Source: Bacteroidaceae bacterium (GTDB lineage: Bacteria; Bacteroidota; Bacteroidia; Bacteroidales; Bacteroidaceae). From it: 43,585 nucleotides of DNA. The stretch lies in assembly GCA_017649485.1 (NCBI GenBank), contig JAGCGS010000033.1:1-43585 (forward strand), written 5' to 3'. Both the position numbers and the translations under genes were made by a program. Position 1 is the stretch's first letter. Each line of letters opens with the position of its first letter. Of this stretch, positions 30,868-39,634 are shown piece after piece. The notes beneath the pieces were generated by a model. The model had not been told where the DNA came from. It did no database searches and saw nothing but the letters and a program-made list of their open reading frames with translations.

Positions 30868-32865
30868 ATGAAAGCAAGACATTTTTTGAATACTATAGTA
30901 CTGATAGGTACTTTATCATGTCTAACAGTTCGAGCGGAAGAAACTGAGCGGCCATTTTGGGAACTGAATACTGAGGGCGGCATAACCTGGATTGCTGATG
31001 GAAGAGCCCACATGGATCACATTGAAATGGCAGGACGGCAAATAGCCGTCGTGTTGCACTATGGTATTAACGCTGAAGGACGCTTTACCTGTGAACGTCA
31101 TCTGGTATTCCCCATGTTGCGGACCATACCCAACGATACACATGCCAGCTTTATCCGCTACGTGAATTGGGAACCGTTAGAGAGCGTACTCATCGGGCAG
31201 AATCGCCTTGTGGATCTTAAAGAGCAGGTGGAAACAATTTCGCTGCTTGGACTGATGACTGTACAAAGTCACTGGGGCAACATTGGTGTGAAGCGCATCC
31301 TCAGCCCATCCCCTACACAGCCTGCATTGGTAGAGGTATATGAGCTGACAAACTTGGGAGACAGGACTGTAACAGTTCGTATTGAACCAACGGAACACCG
31401 CATGACAAGTGATGCTGCTAAAGGAGTGGATGGCGCTTACGTGGTAGAGGAGACTTTCTACGGCACTGGCACTTTCCAACTCCAACCACAGGAAAGTCTG
31501 TCATTCTCGGCGGTGGTCAGTGCCCGCAGGGAAAGCGAACTACCATTGGTCTGCGATGCTGTATCAGAAATAGCCGCAAGGCAAAAGCTTGTAAAAGAAT
31601 GGCAGGACAACCTGGTATTGGGAACTCCTGACAACGTACTCAACCACATGTTTGCTTTCTCCAAAATACGAGCTTGTGAGAGCATTTATGAAACCAAGAA
31701 CGGTCCTTTACACGGACCCGGTGGAGAGCGCTATTATGCTGCCATTTGGGCCAACGACCAAGCTGAATATGCCAATCCCTTTTTCCCTTTCATTGGTGAT
31801 TCTTATGCAAATGCCTCGGCGATGAACGCATGGAAAATGTTTGCCTCATGGATGAACGAAGACTGGAAACCCATTCCCAGCAGTATCATTGCAGAGGGCA
31901 CGGACTATTGGAACGGAGCAGGAGATCGAGGCGATGCCGCTATGATTGCCTACGGAGCTTCCCGCTATGCATTGGCTCGTGGTGACCTTCATGAGGCACA
32001 ACAGCTGTGGCCCCTGATTCAGTGGACACTGGAGTACTGCCACCGACAATTAAATGAAGCTGGTGTTGTAAGCTCTGACAGCGATGAACTGGAAGGACGT
32101 TTCCCCTCTGGTAACGCTAACCTTTGCACTTCTTCATTATATTATGATGCCTTAGTGTCTGCTTCTTATCTGGCACGCGAATTAAAACAACCAGCCGCTG
32201 TGTCTAAAAGCTATGAACAACAGGCTCGCGCCCTACGAAAGGCAATTGACAACTATTTCCATGCTGAGGTGGAGGGGTTTGACACCTATCGATACTACGA
32301 AGGTAACGACGTCTTGCGCTCGTGGATTTGCATTCCCTTAACAATGGGTATCTTCGACCATGCCAAAGGAACCATAGATGCCCTCTATTCACCTCGCCTC
32401 TGGACCAAAGACGGGATGCTGACTCAGGCTGGCAGTGAAACGTTCTGGGACCGCTCTACACTCTATGCTCTGCGTGGAGCCCTGATGGCTGGCGATACAG
32501 AACGTACCTTAAGATTCTTACAATATTATTCCCAGACCCGTCTGTTAGGCAGTCACGTTCCCTATGCTATAGAGGCTTGGCCAGAGGGTAACCAGCGACA
32601 CCTCTCTGCAGAGAGTGCCCTTTATGCCCGCATTATCACTGAAGGCCTTTTTGGTATTCGTCCTACTGGCCTACATAGTTTCACTGTCTCTCCACGGCTC
32701 CCTTACGCGTGGCCAGAGATGACCCTACGCCACATCCGCATTTGTGGTAGTGACTTCGATCTCCGCATCTATCGTGACAAGAAGCAACGGGTTCACGTGC
32801 AACTGATTCAAGACGGCAAGGTTATCAAAGATTCAGCAGGAAATTCTATAACATTTTTCATTTAG
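30868..32865 (+). CDS. Secreted six-hairpin glycosidase-like protein, 665 aa
   Basis: Signal peptide cut near VRA-EE (residue 22). A beta-sandwich N-domain (to about 235) leads to an (alpha/alpha)6 barrel with acidic clusters (HGPGGERYYAAIWANDQAEYANPFF, GDRGDAAMIAYGASRYALARGD, SDELEGRF, AGSETFWDRSTLYALRGAL) and a short C-terminal beta domain (GIRPTGLHSFTVSPRLPYAWPEMTLRHI). This plan is that of GH families such as GH63, GH65, GH78, GH94 and GH95; the family cannot be fixed by eye and the catalytic residues are not certain. It stands apart from any SusCD pair. Confidence 0.75.
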   Translation: MKARHFLNTIVLIGTLSCLTVRAEETERPFWELNTEGGITWIADGRAHMDHIEMAGRQIAVVLHYGINAEGRFTCERHLVFPMLRTIPNDTHASFIRYVNWEPLESVLIGQNRLVDLKEQVETISLLGLMTVQSHWGNIGVKRILSPSPTQPALVEVYELTNLGDRTVTVRIEPTEHRMTSDAAKGVDGAYVVEETFYGTGTFQLQPQESLSFSAVVSARRESELPLVCDAVSEIAARQKLVKEWQDNLVLGTPDNVLNHMFAFSKIRACESIYETKNGPLHGPGGERYYAAIWANDQAEYANPFFPFIGDSYANASAMNAWKMFASWMNEDWKPIPSSIIAEGTDYWNGAGDRGDAAMIAYGASRYALARGDLHEAQQLWPLIQWTLEYCHRQLNEAGVVSSDSDELEGRFPSGNANLCTSSLYYDALVSASYLARELKQPAAVSKSYEQQARALRKAIDNYFHAEVEGFDTYRYYEGNDVLRSWICIPLTMGIFDHAKGTIDALYSPRLWTKDGMLTQAGSETFWDRSTLYALRGALMAGDTERTLRFLQYYSQTRLLGSHVPYAIEAWPEGNQRHLSAESALYARIITEGLFGIRPTGLHSFTVSPRLPYAWPEMTLRHIRICGSDFDLRIYRDKKQRVHVQLIQDGKVIKDSAGNSITFFI

Positions 32866-32915
32866 TGAATTATTTGTTGTATTTTTGTATCCATGATTTA
32901 TACTTATAAATAGTA

Positions 32916-33695
32916 ATGACCACATTGATTATTGGATTACTCATTCCTTTGTTTGGCACGATGTTCGGCTCTGCTTTCGTCTTTTTTATAAAGGACGAAA
33001 TGTCTGTTCAGTTGCAAAAGTCTTTGTTAGGTTTCGCATCAGGTGTGATGGTAGCAGCTTCAGTTTGGTCACTGTTGATTCCTTCAATGGAGATGGAGGT
33101 TTATAATGGTAAATGGAATGTGATGCCTGCAGCCATCGGTTTTCTGTTAGGTATGCTTTTTCTGCTGTTAATTGACGAACTCACCCCACACCTGCATATT
33201 GGAACTGACAAACCAGAAGGTATGAAATCTCACCTTTCCAAGACTGCTATGCTTGCTTTGGCAGTTACTATCCACAATTTACCAGAAGGAATGGCAGTAG
33301 GTATTGTATTTGCAGGAGCAGAAAACGGAGCAACTCACATATCCATAGCCAGTGCTGCTGCAGTATCATTGGGTATTGCCATTCAGAACATTCCAGAAGG
33401 AGCTATCATCTCTATGCCAATGCGAGCGGCTGGCAATAGCCGTTGGCGGTCATTCCTTATTGGTTCTTTGAGTGGAGCCGTTGAGCCTATTGGAGCCGTT
33501 GCCGTTATACTGCTTGCCTCGCTATTATTACCAGTTCTTCCTTATATGTTGGCTTTTGCTGCTGGAGCCATGTTTTATGTAGTAGTCGAAGAACTGATAC
33601 CCGAAGCCTCCAATGGTCAACATAGTAATCTCAGTACTATCGGTTTTGCTATTGGCTTCGTACTGATGATGGTACTTGACGTGGTGATGGGCTGA
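32916..33695 (+). CDS. ZIP family metal transporter (ZupT/GufA-like), 259 aa
   Basis: Eight predicted helices. The metal-binding motifs are HNLPEGMAVG in helix 4 and NIPEGAIISMP in helix 5, followed by SGAVEPIGAV in helix 6. Between helices 3 and 4 there is a short His-containing loop (ELTPHLHIG). Imports zinc or other divalent cations across the inner membrane. A -7 box TATTTTTG lies at 32880-32887. No linked metal sensor in the window. Confidence 0.9.
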   Translation: MTTLIIGLLIPLFGTMFGSAFVFFIKDEMSVQLQKSLLGFASGVMVAASVWSLLIPSMEMEVYNGKWNVMPAAIGFLLGMLFLLLIDELTPHLHIGTDKPEGMKSHLSKTAMLALAVTIHNLPEGMAVGIVFAGAENGATHISIASAAAVSLGIAIQNIPEGAIISMPMRAAGNSRWRSFLIGSLSGAVEPIGAVAVILLASLLLPVLPYMLAFAAGAMFYVVVEELIPEASNGQHSNLSTIGFAIGFVLMMVLDVVMG

Positions 33696-33737
33696 TAAAA
33701 AACAATTTAGAACTAACATATTATAGTAAAAAAGATT

Positions 33738-34592
33738 ATGATAGAATTGAAGAATGAACTTCTGGCGATAAGTATTGCCGAAAAGGGAGCTGAGCTTCAG
33801 AGCGTGAAAGACCATGAGGGTAAGGAATATATGTGGCAAGCAGGTAAAGAGTGGCCAAGACATTCACCTATATTGTTCCCTATCGTCTGTAGTGTTAATG
33901 ACAATACCTACATGGTGGACAGCAAGCAGTATCATCTACCTCGCCATGGATTTGCACGTGATATGGAGTTCACCGTTGTCAACCAGACGACAGAAAAAGT
34001 GACACTGGCATTGAATGAGTCGGAGGAAACGTTAAAAGTGTATCCATTCTGTTTCAATCTCGCCATATCCTATCGATTAGAAGGTAACAAGATTCACGTT
34101 ATCTGGCATGTGGAGAACACAGACAATAAAGAAATTCATTTCCAGATAGGTGGACATCCTGCTTTTAATGTGCCAGGAGGAAAGCTAGAAGGTAGGATTA
34201 AACTGGACAATGAAGAACCTATGATAGCACTGAAAAGCTATGCTGACGGCAGTCACGACATGATGGAGGTTCCTTTAGAATCCAATAAAGGTATTTTAGA
34301 AATAACTAATCATTTTTTCCGTAACGACTCAGTAAAGATTCACAAGTGTCAGACACATCGTGCCATCTTGATGGATACAAATGGTAAAGCTGCTGTGACT
34401 GTGGACTACAAGACACCAGTTTGTGCATTTTGGAGTCCTTATGGCAAACAGGCTCCCTTTGTATGTATAGAACCTTGGTATGGCATTGGTGATCCAAGGG
34501 GCTTCAAGGGTGAATTCAAAGACAAGCCTCTGATGAACCACCTGCTACCTGGTGCCTCATTTATGAGCAGATATACTATTACAATAGGATAG
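33738..34592 (+). CDS. Aldose 1-epimerase family protein, 284 aa
   Basis: Galactose mutarotase-like beta-supersandwich: IELKNELLAISIAEKGAELQSVKD, WPRHSPILFPIVCSVNDN, the His motif LPRHGFARDMEF, GGHPAFNVP and CIEPWYGIGDP near the end (Glu near the active site). The short LacX-type subgroup is about 280-300 residues. It interconverts alpha and beta sugar anomers; the sugar is unknown. No signal peptide, so cytoplasmic. Convergent with the symporter at 34690; the gap has nothing but a short hairpin and a possible gene remnant. Confidence 0.85.
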   Translation: MIELKNELLAISIAEKGAELQSVKDHEGKEYMWQAGKEWPRHSPILFPIVCSVNDNTYMVDSKQYHLPRHGFARDMEFTVVNQTTEKVTLALNESEETLKVYPFCFNLAISYRLEGNKIHVIWHVENTDNKEIHFQIGGHPAFNVPGGKLEGRIKLDNEEPMIALKSYADGSHDMMEVPLESNKGILEITNHFFRNDSVKIHKCQTHRAILMDTNGKAAVTVDYKTPVCAFWSPYGKQAPFVCIEPWYGIGDPRGFKGEFKDKPLMNHLLPGASFMSRYTITIG

Positions 34593-34610
34593 CTGTCAAT
34601 TATATCGTGC

Positions 34611-34692
34611 TTCTTACCTTGCCCAGGTCATTGGATATTAAGAATTATCTTGCATCCTGCACCACCTTGTTCCAACAAGGTGTGTGCTTTTA
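34611..34692 (-). pseudogene. Possible remnant of a zinc-type dehydrogenase C-terminus
   Basis: In a minus-strand frame overlapping the symporter end, the translation reads GKVVQIIKAHTLLEQGGAGCKIILNIQ then stops. This resembles the usual end of zinc-binding alcohol dehydrogenases / quinone reductases (AH..L..G...GKIVL). No start or upstream part remains. It contains an 8-bp hairpin (CACCTTGT/ACAAGGTG) at 34663-34682. Weak evidence, from one short similarity. Confidence 0.3.
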
Positions 34693-35607
34693 TGATCTGT
34701 ACAACTTTGCCATCATTGCCCCGCTGATATTGTGCCAAACACTGAATATTGCACCTGGGATGGTAGCAAGAGGATAAACGGCAAAATGAAGTACAGCAAG
34801 GGAGGAAGCAAGGCCAGAATTCTGCATACCTACCTCTATCGACACCGCTATACATTTCTCTTTCTTGAGATGAAGCATACGACCTATCATATAACCGATG
34901 CCATATCCACTGAGGTTATGCAGCATCACCACCAATATGATCATCACACCTCCAGCCAAGAGTTTGCCGGCATTATGAGACACCACAATGCCGACAACCA
35001 TCATGATCATTAGAGTAGAGAAAGCTGGCAGATAAGCCACTAACTTCTCCGTCAGCTTAGGAATAAACCTTTGGCAAAGTAGTCCTCCTGCAATTGGTGC
35101 TATCACCACATAAAGAATACTCATCAACATGCCAATGGTATCAACATCTACCATAGTGCCCGCCAACAGCCATACCAACAATGGGGTGAGAACAGGAGCC
35201 AATACGGTAGAGGTAGCCGTCATGCCAACAGACAAGGCGAGGTCGCCCTTAGCTAAAAAAGTGATGACATTGGAGGATGTGCCACCAGGACAACAACCCA
35301 CAAGTATCACACCTAACGCCAACTCTTCAGGTAAGGCAAAAGCTTTTGCCAATAGCCATGCTAATAGAGGCATGATGGTGAATTGTGCCAAGCATCCCAA
35401 CAGCACATCTTTAGGACGACTAAACACTATATGAAAATCTTGTGCTGACAAAGTGAGTCCCATACCAAACATGATCAAGCCTAATATGGGATTAATGTAC
35501 CAAGTATCAATATGTACAAATGTATCAGGCTCTACCAAAGCGATGAGAGCCACCAGCAAGACTAATGCTGCCATCCATCGCGAAATGAAACCGCATATTT
35601 GCTTCAT
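34690..35607 (-). CDS. Bile acid:sodium symporter family transporter, 305 aa
   Basis: About ten hydrophobic helices. The BASS signature includes LILGLIMFGMGLTLSAQDF, ALGVILVGCCPGGTSSNVITFLAKGDLALSVGMTATSTVLAPVLTP, and SIEVGMQNSGLASSLA. Family members carry organic anions such as bile acids, pantoate or other carboxylates with sodium. The gene follows dctP by 45 nt on the same strand without a clear promoter, so it may be part of that unit and could export or import the same class of acid (inference). Confidence 0.85.
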   Translation of the reverse strand: MKQICGFISRWMAALVLLVALIALVEPDTFVHIDTWYINPILGLIMFGMGLTLSAQDFHIVFSRPKDVLLGCLAQFTIMPLLAWLLAKAFALPEELALGVILVGCCPGGTSSNVITFLAKGDLALSVGMTATSTVLAPVLTPLLVWLLAGTMVDVDTIGMLMSILYVVIAPIAGGLLCQRFIPKLTEKLVAYLPAFSTLMIMMVVGIVVSHNAGKLLAGGVMIILVVMLHNLSGYGIGYMIGRMLHLKKEKCIAVSIEVGMQNSGLASSLAVLHFAVYPLATIPGAIFSVWHNISGAMMAKLYRS

Positions 35608-35652
35608 AAATGCATCCTTTTTTAATTGTGTTGAAAATATAACACTATAATT

Positions 35653-36654
35653 TTAATTTACTGCATTACCTGAAATATTCAAGTAATTGTTCACCAGTTC
35701 CGTATCCACCTTGCTACGGATACGCTCAATCAAAGGCTGGGAAAGAAGACGCATTTCTGCTTTAGTCTTTTCATCCAAGCGGATGATTTGCGTACCACTC
35801 TGCTCTATCAATTCAATACGAGAAGCGATACGCTTATCAGATTGTTCACGGGCATAGACTTTAGCTATTTCTGCTGCTTGACGAATAATCTGCTGTTGCT
35901 TTTGAGAGAGCTTATTCATAAACTTAGTACTAACAATCAAGGATATGAGATGTGGCAGGTGGTTGGTTTCAACCACGTAACGTTGCTGCTCGAATAGTTT
36001 ATTAGACACAATTACCTCGTAGGGATTCTCTTGAGCATCAATAGTGCCTTGCTGTAAGCCAATATAAACTTCAGAGAAAGTCATAGGTGTGGGAGCAGCA
36101 TCCAAGGCTTTCCAAAAAGCCAGGTGATAAGGGTTCTCCATAGTGCGAATCTTCTGTCCCTTAAAATCTATCAGATCCTGTACCTTACGATTGGTGGTCA
36201 TCACACGGAACCCCTGATCGGCATAGCCCAATAACTCATAGTTGGCACGCTGATATACCTGTCTGATGCGATAAAGAAAAACCGGATTATCCACAGCTTG
36301 CCTCACCGTCTCTATACTGTCAAACAGCATGGGGATGTCAAACACGGCGATGTCGGACATGAAAGGCACCTGGGGGGCTGTATTCTGTACCACAAACGGG
36401 ATATCACCATCCTTGCATGACTCCAACAGTTCTCTGTCACCACCCACCACACTGTTGGGATAGACCTGTATCTTCATGGTTCCTTCACTTAGACGAGCCA
36501 CCTCATCGGAAAATTTTCCAGCAAAGATTTGTGTCACGGTATTCTCGGGGCTTGATGTCCCCAAAGGCCAAGCATAATGCTGTCCTGAAGGAGTTCCACA
36601 GGCAACCATCAACATTGCCAGTAAAAGTAGATATGTATTTAAGGACATCTTCAT
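35653..36654 (-). CDS. dctP: TRAP transporter substrate-binding lipoprotein DctP
   Basis: 333 residues. The signal ends MVACG (Cys19), so this DctP is a lipoprotein. TRAP solute-receptor motifs: SPENTVTQIFAGKFSDEVARLSEGTMKIQVYPNSVVGGDRELLESCKDG, the RVMTTNRKVQDLIDFKGQKIRTMENP segment with the carboxylate-binding Arg, and the GLQQGTIDAQENPYEVIVS signature. Binds an organic acid and hands it to DctQM. Start overlaps the dctM stop (ATGA, 4 nt). Confidence 0.92.
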   Translation of the reverse strand: MKMSLNTYLLLLAMLMVACGTPSGQHYAWPLGTSSPENTVTQIFAGKFSDEVARLSEGTMKIQVYPNSVVGGDRELLESCKDGDIPFVVQNTAPQVPFMSDIAVFDIPMLFDSIETVRQAVDNPVFLYRIRQVYQRANYELLGYADQGFRVMTTNRKVQDLIDFKGQKIRTMENPYHLAFWKALDAAPTPMTFSEVYIGLQQGTIDAQENPYEVIVSNKLFEQQRYVVETNHLPHLISLIVSTKFMNKLSQKQQQIIRQAAEIAKVYAREQSDKRIASRIELIEQSGTQIIRLDEKTKAEMRLLSQPLIERIRSKVDTELVNNYLNISGNAVN

Positions 36655-37940
36655 ATCAACAATAAACTTATAACCGGAACAAAGGTTACCACTAACAAGG
36701 CAAAAAGGAACAACACAATCATACCCACCGCCTTACGTGCTATCAATACAACCGGTATCTTCGTGAGCGAACTGGCAACAAAAAGGTTTACCCCAATAGG
36801 TGGCGTCACGAATCCGATGGCAAGGTTTACCACCATCATCACACCAAAATGAATAGGATTCAAACCGATGGCTGTAACAATAGGCAACAGAATAGGCGTG
36901 AGTATCAAGATAGCAGGAGTGGTGTCCATCACCATACCTACCAGCAGTAGGAAGACATTGATCATCAACAACAACACAATCATATTGGTAAAGTTACCTA
37001 AAATCCATGCACTCACTAACTGAGGTACTTGCATCAACGTTAGTACTCGTGAGAAAGCCATGGATGCCGTTAATATAAACAGAATAGGTGCATATGTGCG
37101 CATCGCCTCGCCCAAGAACCGCCATAGTTCACCGATTCGGATACTTTTATAGATAAACAGACTAACAACGAGAGAATAGAAAACCGATATCACAGCTGCT
37201 TCAGTTGGTGATGCCACACCACTGTATATAGCTCCCAATATAATTACAGGACTGAGTATTGCCCAAAAGCTGTCGGCAAGCACTTTCCAAAAGCCTTTTT
37301 GCTGCAGCTCCTCAACTTTGTAGGCAATCTTATGCTTGTCCTCTCCATGCCGTTTGCAATAGACGTAAGCATAACCTATCAACAAAAGAGCAATCAAACA
37401 TCCTGGAATAATGCCAGCAATGAACAGCTGACTAACAGATTCTCCAGATGCCAGGCCATACATTATAAAAGGAATACTGGGAGGTATCACTACGCCCAAG
37501 CCACCAGCAACTGCCACGATAGCCGTAGAAAAGTCTTTCTCATAGCCCAACTCAACAAGTAAAGGGATGGTCATGCTCCCCACCGCTGCCACAGTGGCTG
37601 GTGCTGAACCTGATATCGCTCCATAAAATAGGCAAGTTACAATCACCGCAGCAGGAATTCCGGCAGTTCGTCGGCCAAAGCAATAAGAAAATACATCAAA
37701 TAACTTGGTGGAAATCTTGCCATGGGACATCAGTACACCAGCTAAAACAAACATCGGCACTGCTAACAATGGGAAGCTGTCAATGCCACCCACCATAGAA
37801 CGAATTACGAAAGTAGCACTGGCAGTAAAGGACTCATCCATCGCACCTGGCAAAACAGAAACAATACCCAACGACACCGCAACAGGGATGGCCAGGGCTA
37901 AGAAGACAAAGAATAACAGGATGATTACCAAACCAGACAT
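36651..37940 (-). CDS. dctM: TRAP transporter large permease DctM
   Basis: Start taken at ATG 37940 (MSGLVIILLFFVFLALAIPVAVSLG), 1 nt after the dctQ stop; the longer frame begins in dctQ. 429 residues with about 12 helices and the conserved GDSPAT-like and TTPAILILTPILLPI segments (KISTKLFDVFSYCFGR, GSAPATVAAVGSM, DTTPAILILTPILLP, TPPIGVNLFV). Sodium-driven uptake of the DctP ligand across the inner membrane. Confidence 0.92.
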   Translation of the reverse strand: MSGLVIILLFFVFLALAIPVAVSLGIVSVLPGAMDESFTASATFVIRSMVGGIDSFPLLAVPMFVLAGVLMSHGKISTKLFDVFSYCFGRRTAGIPAAVIVTCLFYGAISGSAPATVAAVGSMTIPLLVELGYEKDFSTAIVAVAGGLGVVIPPSIPFIMYGLASGESVSQLFIAGIIPGCLIALLLIGYAYVYCKRHGEDKHKIAYKVEELQQKGFWKVLADSFWAILSPVIILGAIYSGVASPTEAAVISVFYSLVVSLFIYKSIRIGELWRFLGEAMRTYAPILFILTASMAFSRVLTLMQVPQLVSAWILGNFTNMIVLLLMINVFLLLVGMVMDTTPAILILTPILLPIVTAIGLNPIHFGVMMVVNLAIGFVTPPIGVNLFVASSLTKIPVVLIARKAVGMIVLFLFALLVVTFVPVISLLLI

Positions 37941-37941
37941 A

Positions 37942-38478
37942 TCACGCGCCCTCCTTTCTTTCTGCATCCCGCAATTCCTGCCAGTTACGATATTCTTCAT
38001 TCATCCTGAAATTCTGCCATTGCAAGAACCAGCGTTCCATTATCCTCACGCAACAAAGGATGAAACATATTAAAGGAGCCGACTGGACATAATACATGGG
38101 TATGCCACAAGCTGGACTCACTTGACCACTCTCTATGGTGGATTGTAGGTAATGCCATGCGTAAGGTATCAGATATAGGAAGAAAGCCAATTCCACTGTG
38201 AGGTTGAAGATCTTCACCAATGCCCTACCTTTCTTAGAAAATTGACGGATGATGGTATCAATGCGAATGGAAATGGTGAGTTTGGTGCAAAGACTAATGC
38301 TCAGAAAAGCCGACCAAATAAACATGTATCGGGTAATCTCTTCCGACCAGGAGAGTGACATACCTAAGACATAACGGCTAAAGATTTGCACCATCATAAC
38401 CACTGCTATACCACACAGCAATGATATCATGAAGCTTTCTTCCAGCTTATTCCACCATTTAGAGAATGTATTAACCAT
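37942..38478 (-). CDS. dctQ: TRAP transporter small permease DctQ
   Basis: 178 residues, four helices. DctQ motif VQIFSRYVLGMSLSWSEEITRYMFIWSAFL; the second half GIPMYYVQSAPLICFILCCVRIMERW is as usual. Overlaps the aroE 3' end by 8 nt and adjoins dctM, so translation is probably coupled. Confidence 0.9.
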   Translation of the reverse strand: MVNTFSKWWNKLEESFMISLLCGIAVVMMVQIFSRYVLGMSLSWSEEITRYMFIWSAFLSISLCTKLTISIRIDTIIRQFSKKGRALVKIFNLTVELAFFLYLIPYAWHYLQSTIESGQVSPACGIPMYYVQSAPLICFILCCVRIMERWFLQWQNFRMNEEYRNWQELRDAERKEGA

Positions 38479-39343
38479 TATCTTTGAGCCATTGTTTCAT
38501 GTGTTCCACATCCATGTCTTTCCCTGTCCACAGCTTAAAGGCAGCCGCACCCTGAAATAACATCATGGAATGGCCGTTCAAGGTTCGACATCCTACCTTT
38601 TGAGCCATTGCCAAGAACTTGGTAATAGGCGGAACATATACAGTATCTGTCACAATCAATTCAGGTCGAAGGTAACTGATGTCGGGCAACCAGGTGACAT
38701 CTTCATAAGGTTTCATACCTAAACCTGTAGCATTGGTCACCAGGCAACTATCAGCAATCTCCCTACGCAAAGCCTCATAGTCTGACAAGTCATAAATGTC
38801 AGCTTTACAAGAGGTATTATCATTTATTTTGCGAACAGTCTCTTCACCAGCGGCAAAGAACTTATCTTTTACGTTAAAGATAGAAATGGCAGCTACCCCA
38901 TCCAAGGCTGCTTGTATCTGGATAGCAGTTGCAGCACCTCCGGCACCTACTACCGTTATTTTTTTACCTTTAATATCTATACCTTCATCTTTCAATGAAT
39001 TCATATAGCCAATACCATCGGTGCAATAACCAGTCAACTCACCATTATCGTTCACAATAGTATTGACAGAGCCAATCAGTTGGGCAGTTGGAGAAAGTTT
39101 TTCAAGGTATTGTCCTACTATGGTTTTATTAGGCATAGACACATTGCAGCCTCGCATACCCAACGCCCTGATGGACTGCACAGCTTCTTTCAAGTTGGTG
39201 TTATCAACCTCAAAAGCCAACTGGATGCAATTAATGCCTGCCTTGCGAAACGCTTCGTTTTGCATGGCAGGAGAATGAGAATGGCGAATGGGATAGGCCA
39301 TGAGTCCCACCAATTCGGTATAACCGTTAATCATTGATTTCAT
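38471..39343 (-). CDS. aroE: Shikimate dehydrogenase
   Basis: ATG 39343 (or 39334) is chosen; the open frame extends through the tRNA to 39499, which cannot be the true start. Shikimate-binding SHSPAMQNEAF and NVSMPNKT, NADP Rossmann motif VVGAGGAATAIQ, NATGLGM, and NGHSMMLFQGAAAFKLW. Reduces 3-dehydroshikimate to shikimate with NADPH. About 290 residues. It is placed 10 nt after the terminator of tRNA-Val and overlaps dctQ, so it is the first protein gene of a tRNA-aroE-dctQMP unit. The link of aroE with a TRAP transporter suggests the transported acid could be shikimate/quinate-like (inference). Confidence 0.92.
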   Translation of the reverse strand: MKSMINGYTELVGLMAYPIRHSHSPAMQNEAFRKAGINCIQLAFEVDNTNLKEAVQSIRALGMRGCNVSMPNKTIVGQYLEKLSPTAQLIGSVNTIVNDNGELTGYCTDGIGYMNSLKDEGIDIKGKKITVVGAGGAATAIQIQAALDGVAAISIFNVKDKFFAAGEETVRKINDNTSCKADIYDLSDYEALRREIADSCLVTNATGLGMKPYEDVTWLPDISYLRPELIVTDTVYVPPITKFLAMAQKVGCRTLNGHSMMLFQGAAAFKLWTGKDMDVEHMKQWLKDNG

Positions 39344-39353
39344 GTTCACAAAC

Positions 39354-39382
39354 AAAAAAGCCTCACAGACACTCTGTAAGGC
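39354..39382 (-). terminator. Terminator or attenuator between tRNA-Val and aroE
   Basis: Minus-strand stem GCCTTACAG-AGTGT-CTGTGAGGC (9 bp, one G-U) followed by TTTTTT. It stops most transcription from the tRNA promoter; aroE starts 10 nt further with no room for a promoter of its own. Confidence 0.8.
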
Positions 39383-39393
39383 CAAAATCATCG

Positions 39394-39468
39394 TGGGCGT
39401 TGACGGATTCGAACCGCCGACCCTCTGCTTGTAAGGCAGATGCTCTAAACCAGCTGAGCTAAACGCCC
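39394..39468 (-). tRNA. tRNA-Val (anticodon TAC)
   Basis: 75 nt, cloverleaf complete: acceptor GGGCGTT/AACGCCC with discriminator A, D-arm TAGCTCAGCTGG, anticodon arm TCTGC-CTTACAA-GCAGA with anticodon TAC, T-arm GTCGGCGGTTCGAATCCGTC-like. CCA is not encoded. It follows the promoter at 39497-39527 and precedes a terminator. Confidence 0.97.
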
Positions 39469-39496
39469 AAGGCTCTTTCTTTTTGGAAAAGCGATG

Positions 39497-39527
39497 CAAA
39501 GGTAGTGTTTATTTTCTTACTACCAAA
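39497..39527 (-). promoter_or_regulatory. Promoter of tRNA-Val (and by read-through aroE)
   Basis: Minus strand TTTG (39527-39524), 19 nt, TACCTTTG (39504-39497): perfect consensus, 29 nt before the tRNA 5' end. Confidence 0.85.
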
Positions 39528-39563
39528 ATCTTTATGCAGTTTTTTTCATTATTCATAAAAAAA

Positions 39564-39597
39564 AGGTAGAGATAGAGCCTTCAACTCATCCCTACCT
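39564..39597 (-). terminator. Intrinsic terminator after carB
   Basis: Minus-strand stem AGGTAG...CTACCT (6 bp, extended by GAT/ATC with one bulge), then a T8 run. Confidence 0.75.
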
Positions 39598-39634
39598 GAT
39601 ATTATTCACTTAAACAGTAAACCTTAAAGGTAAA

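Noticed and set aside
34663-34682. Terminator of the symporter gene (CACCTTGT/ACAAGGTG)
   Set aside because: No T-rich stretch follows; it lies in the possible remnant and may be chance.
39344-39499. N-terminal extension of aroE to 39499
   Set aside because: Runs through the tRNA-Val gene and its terminator; no such extension in shikimate dehydrogenases.
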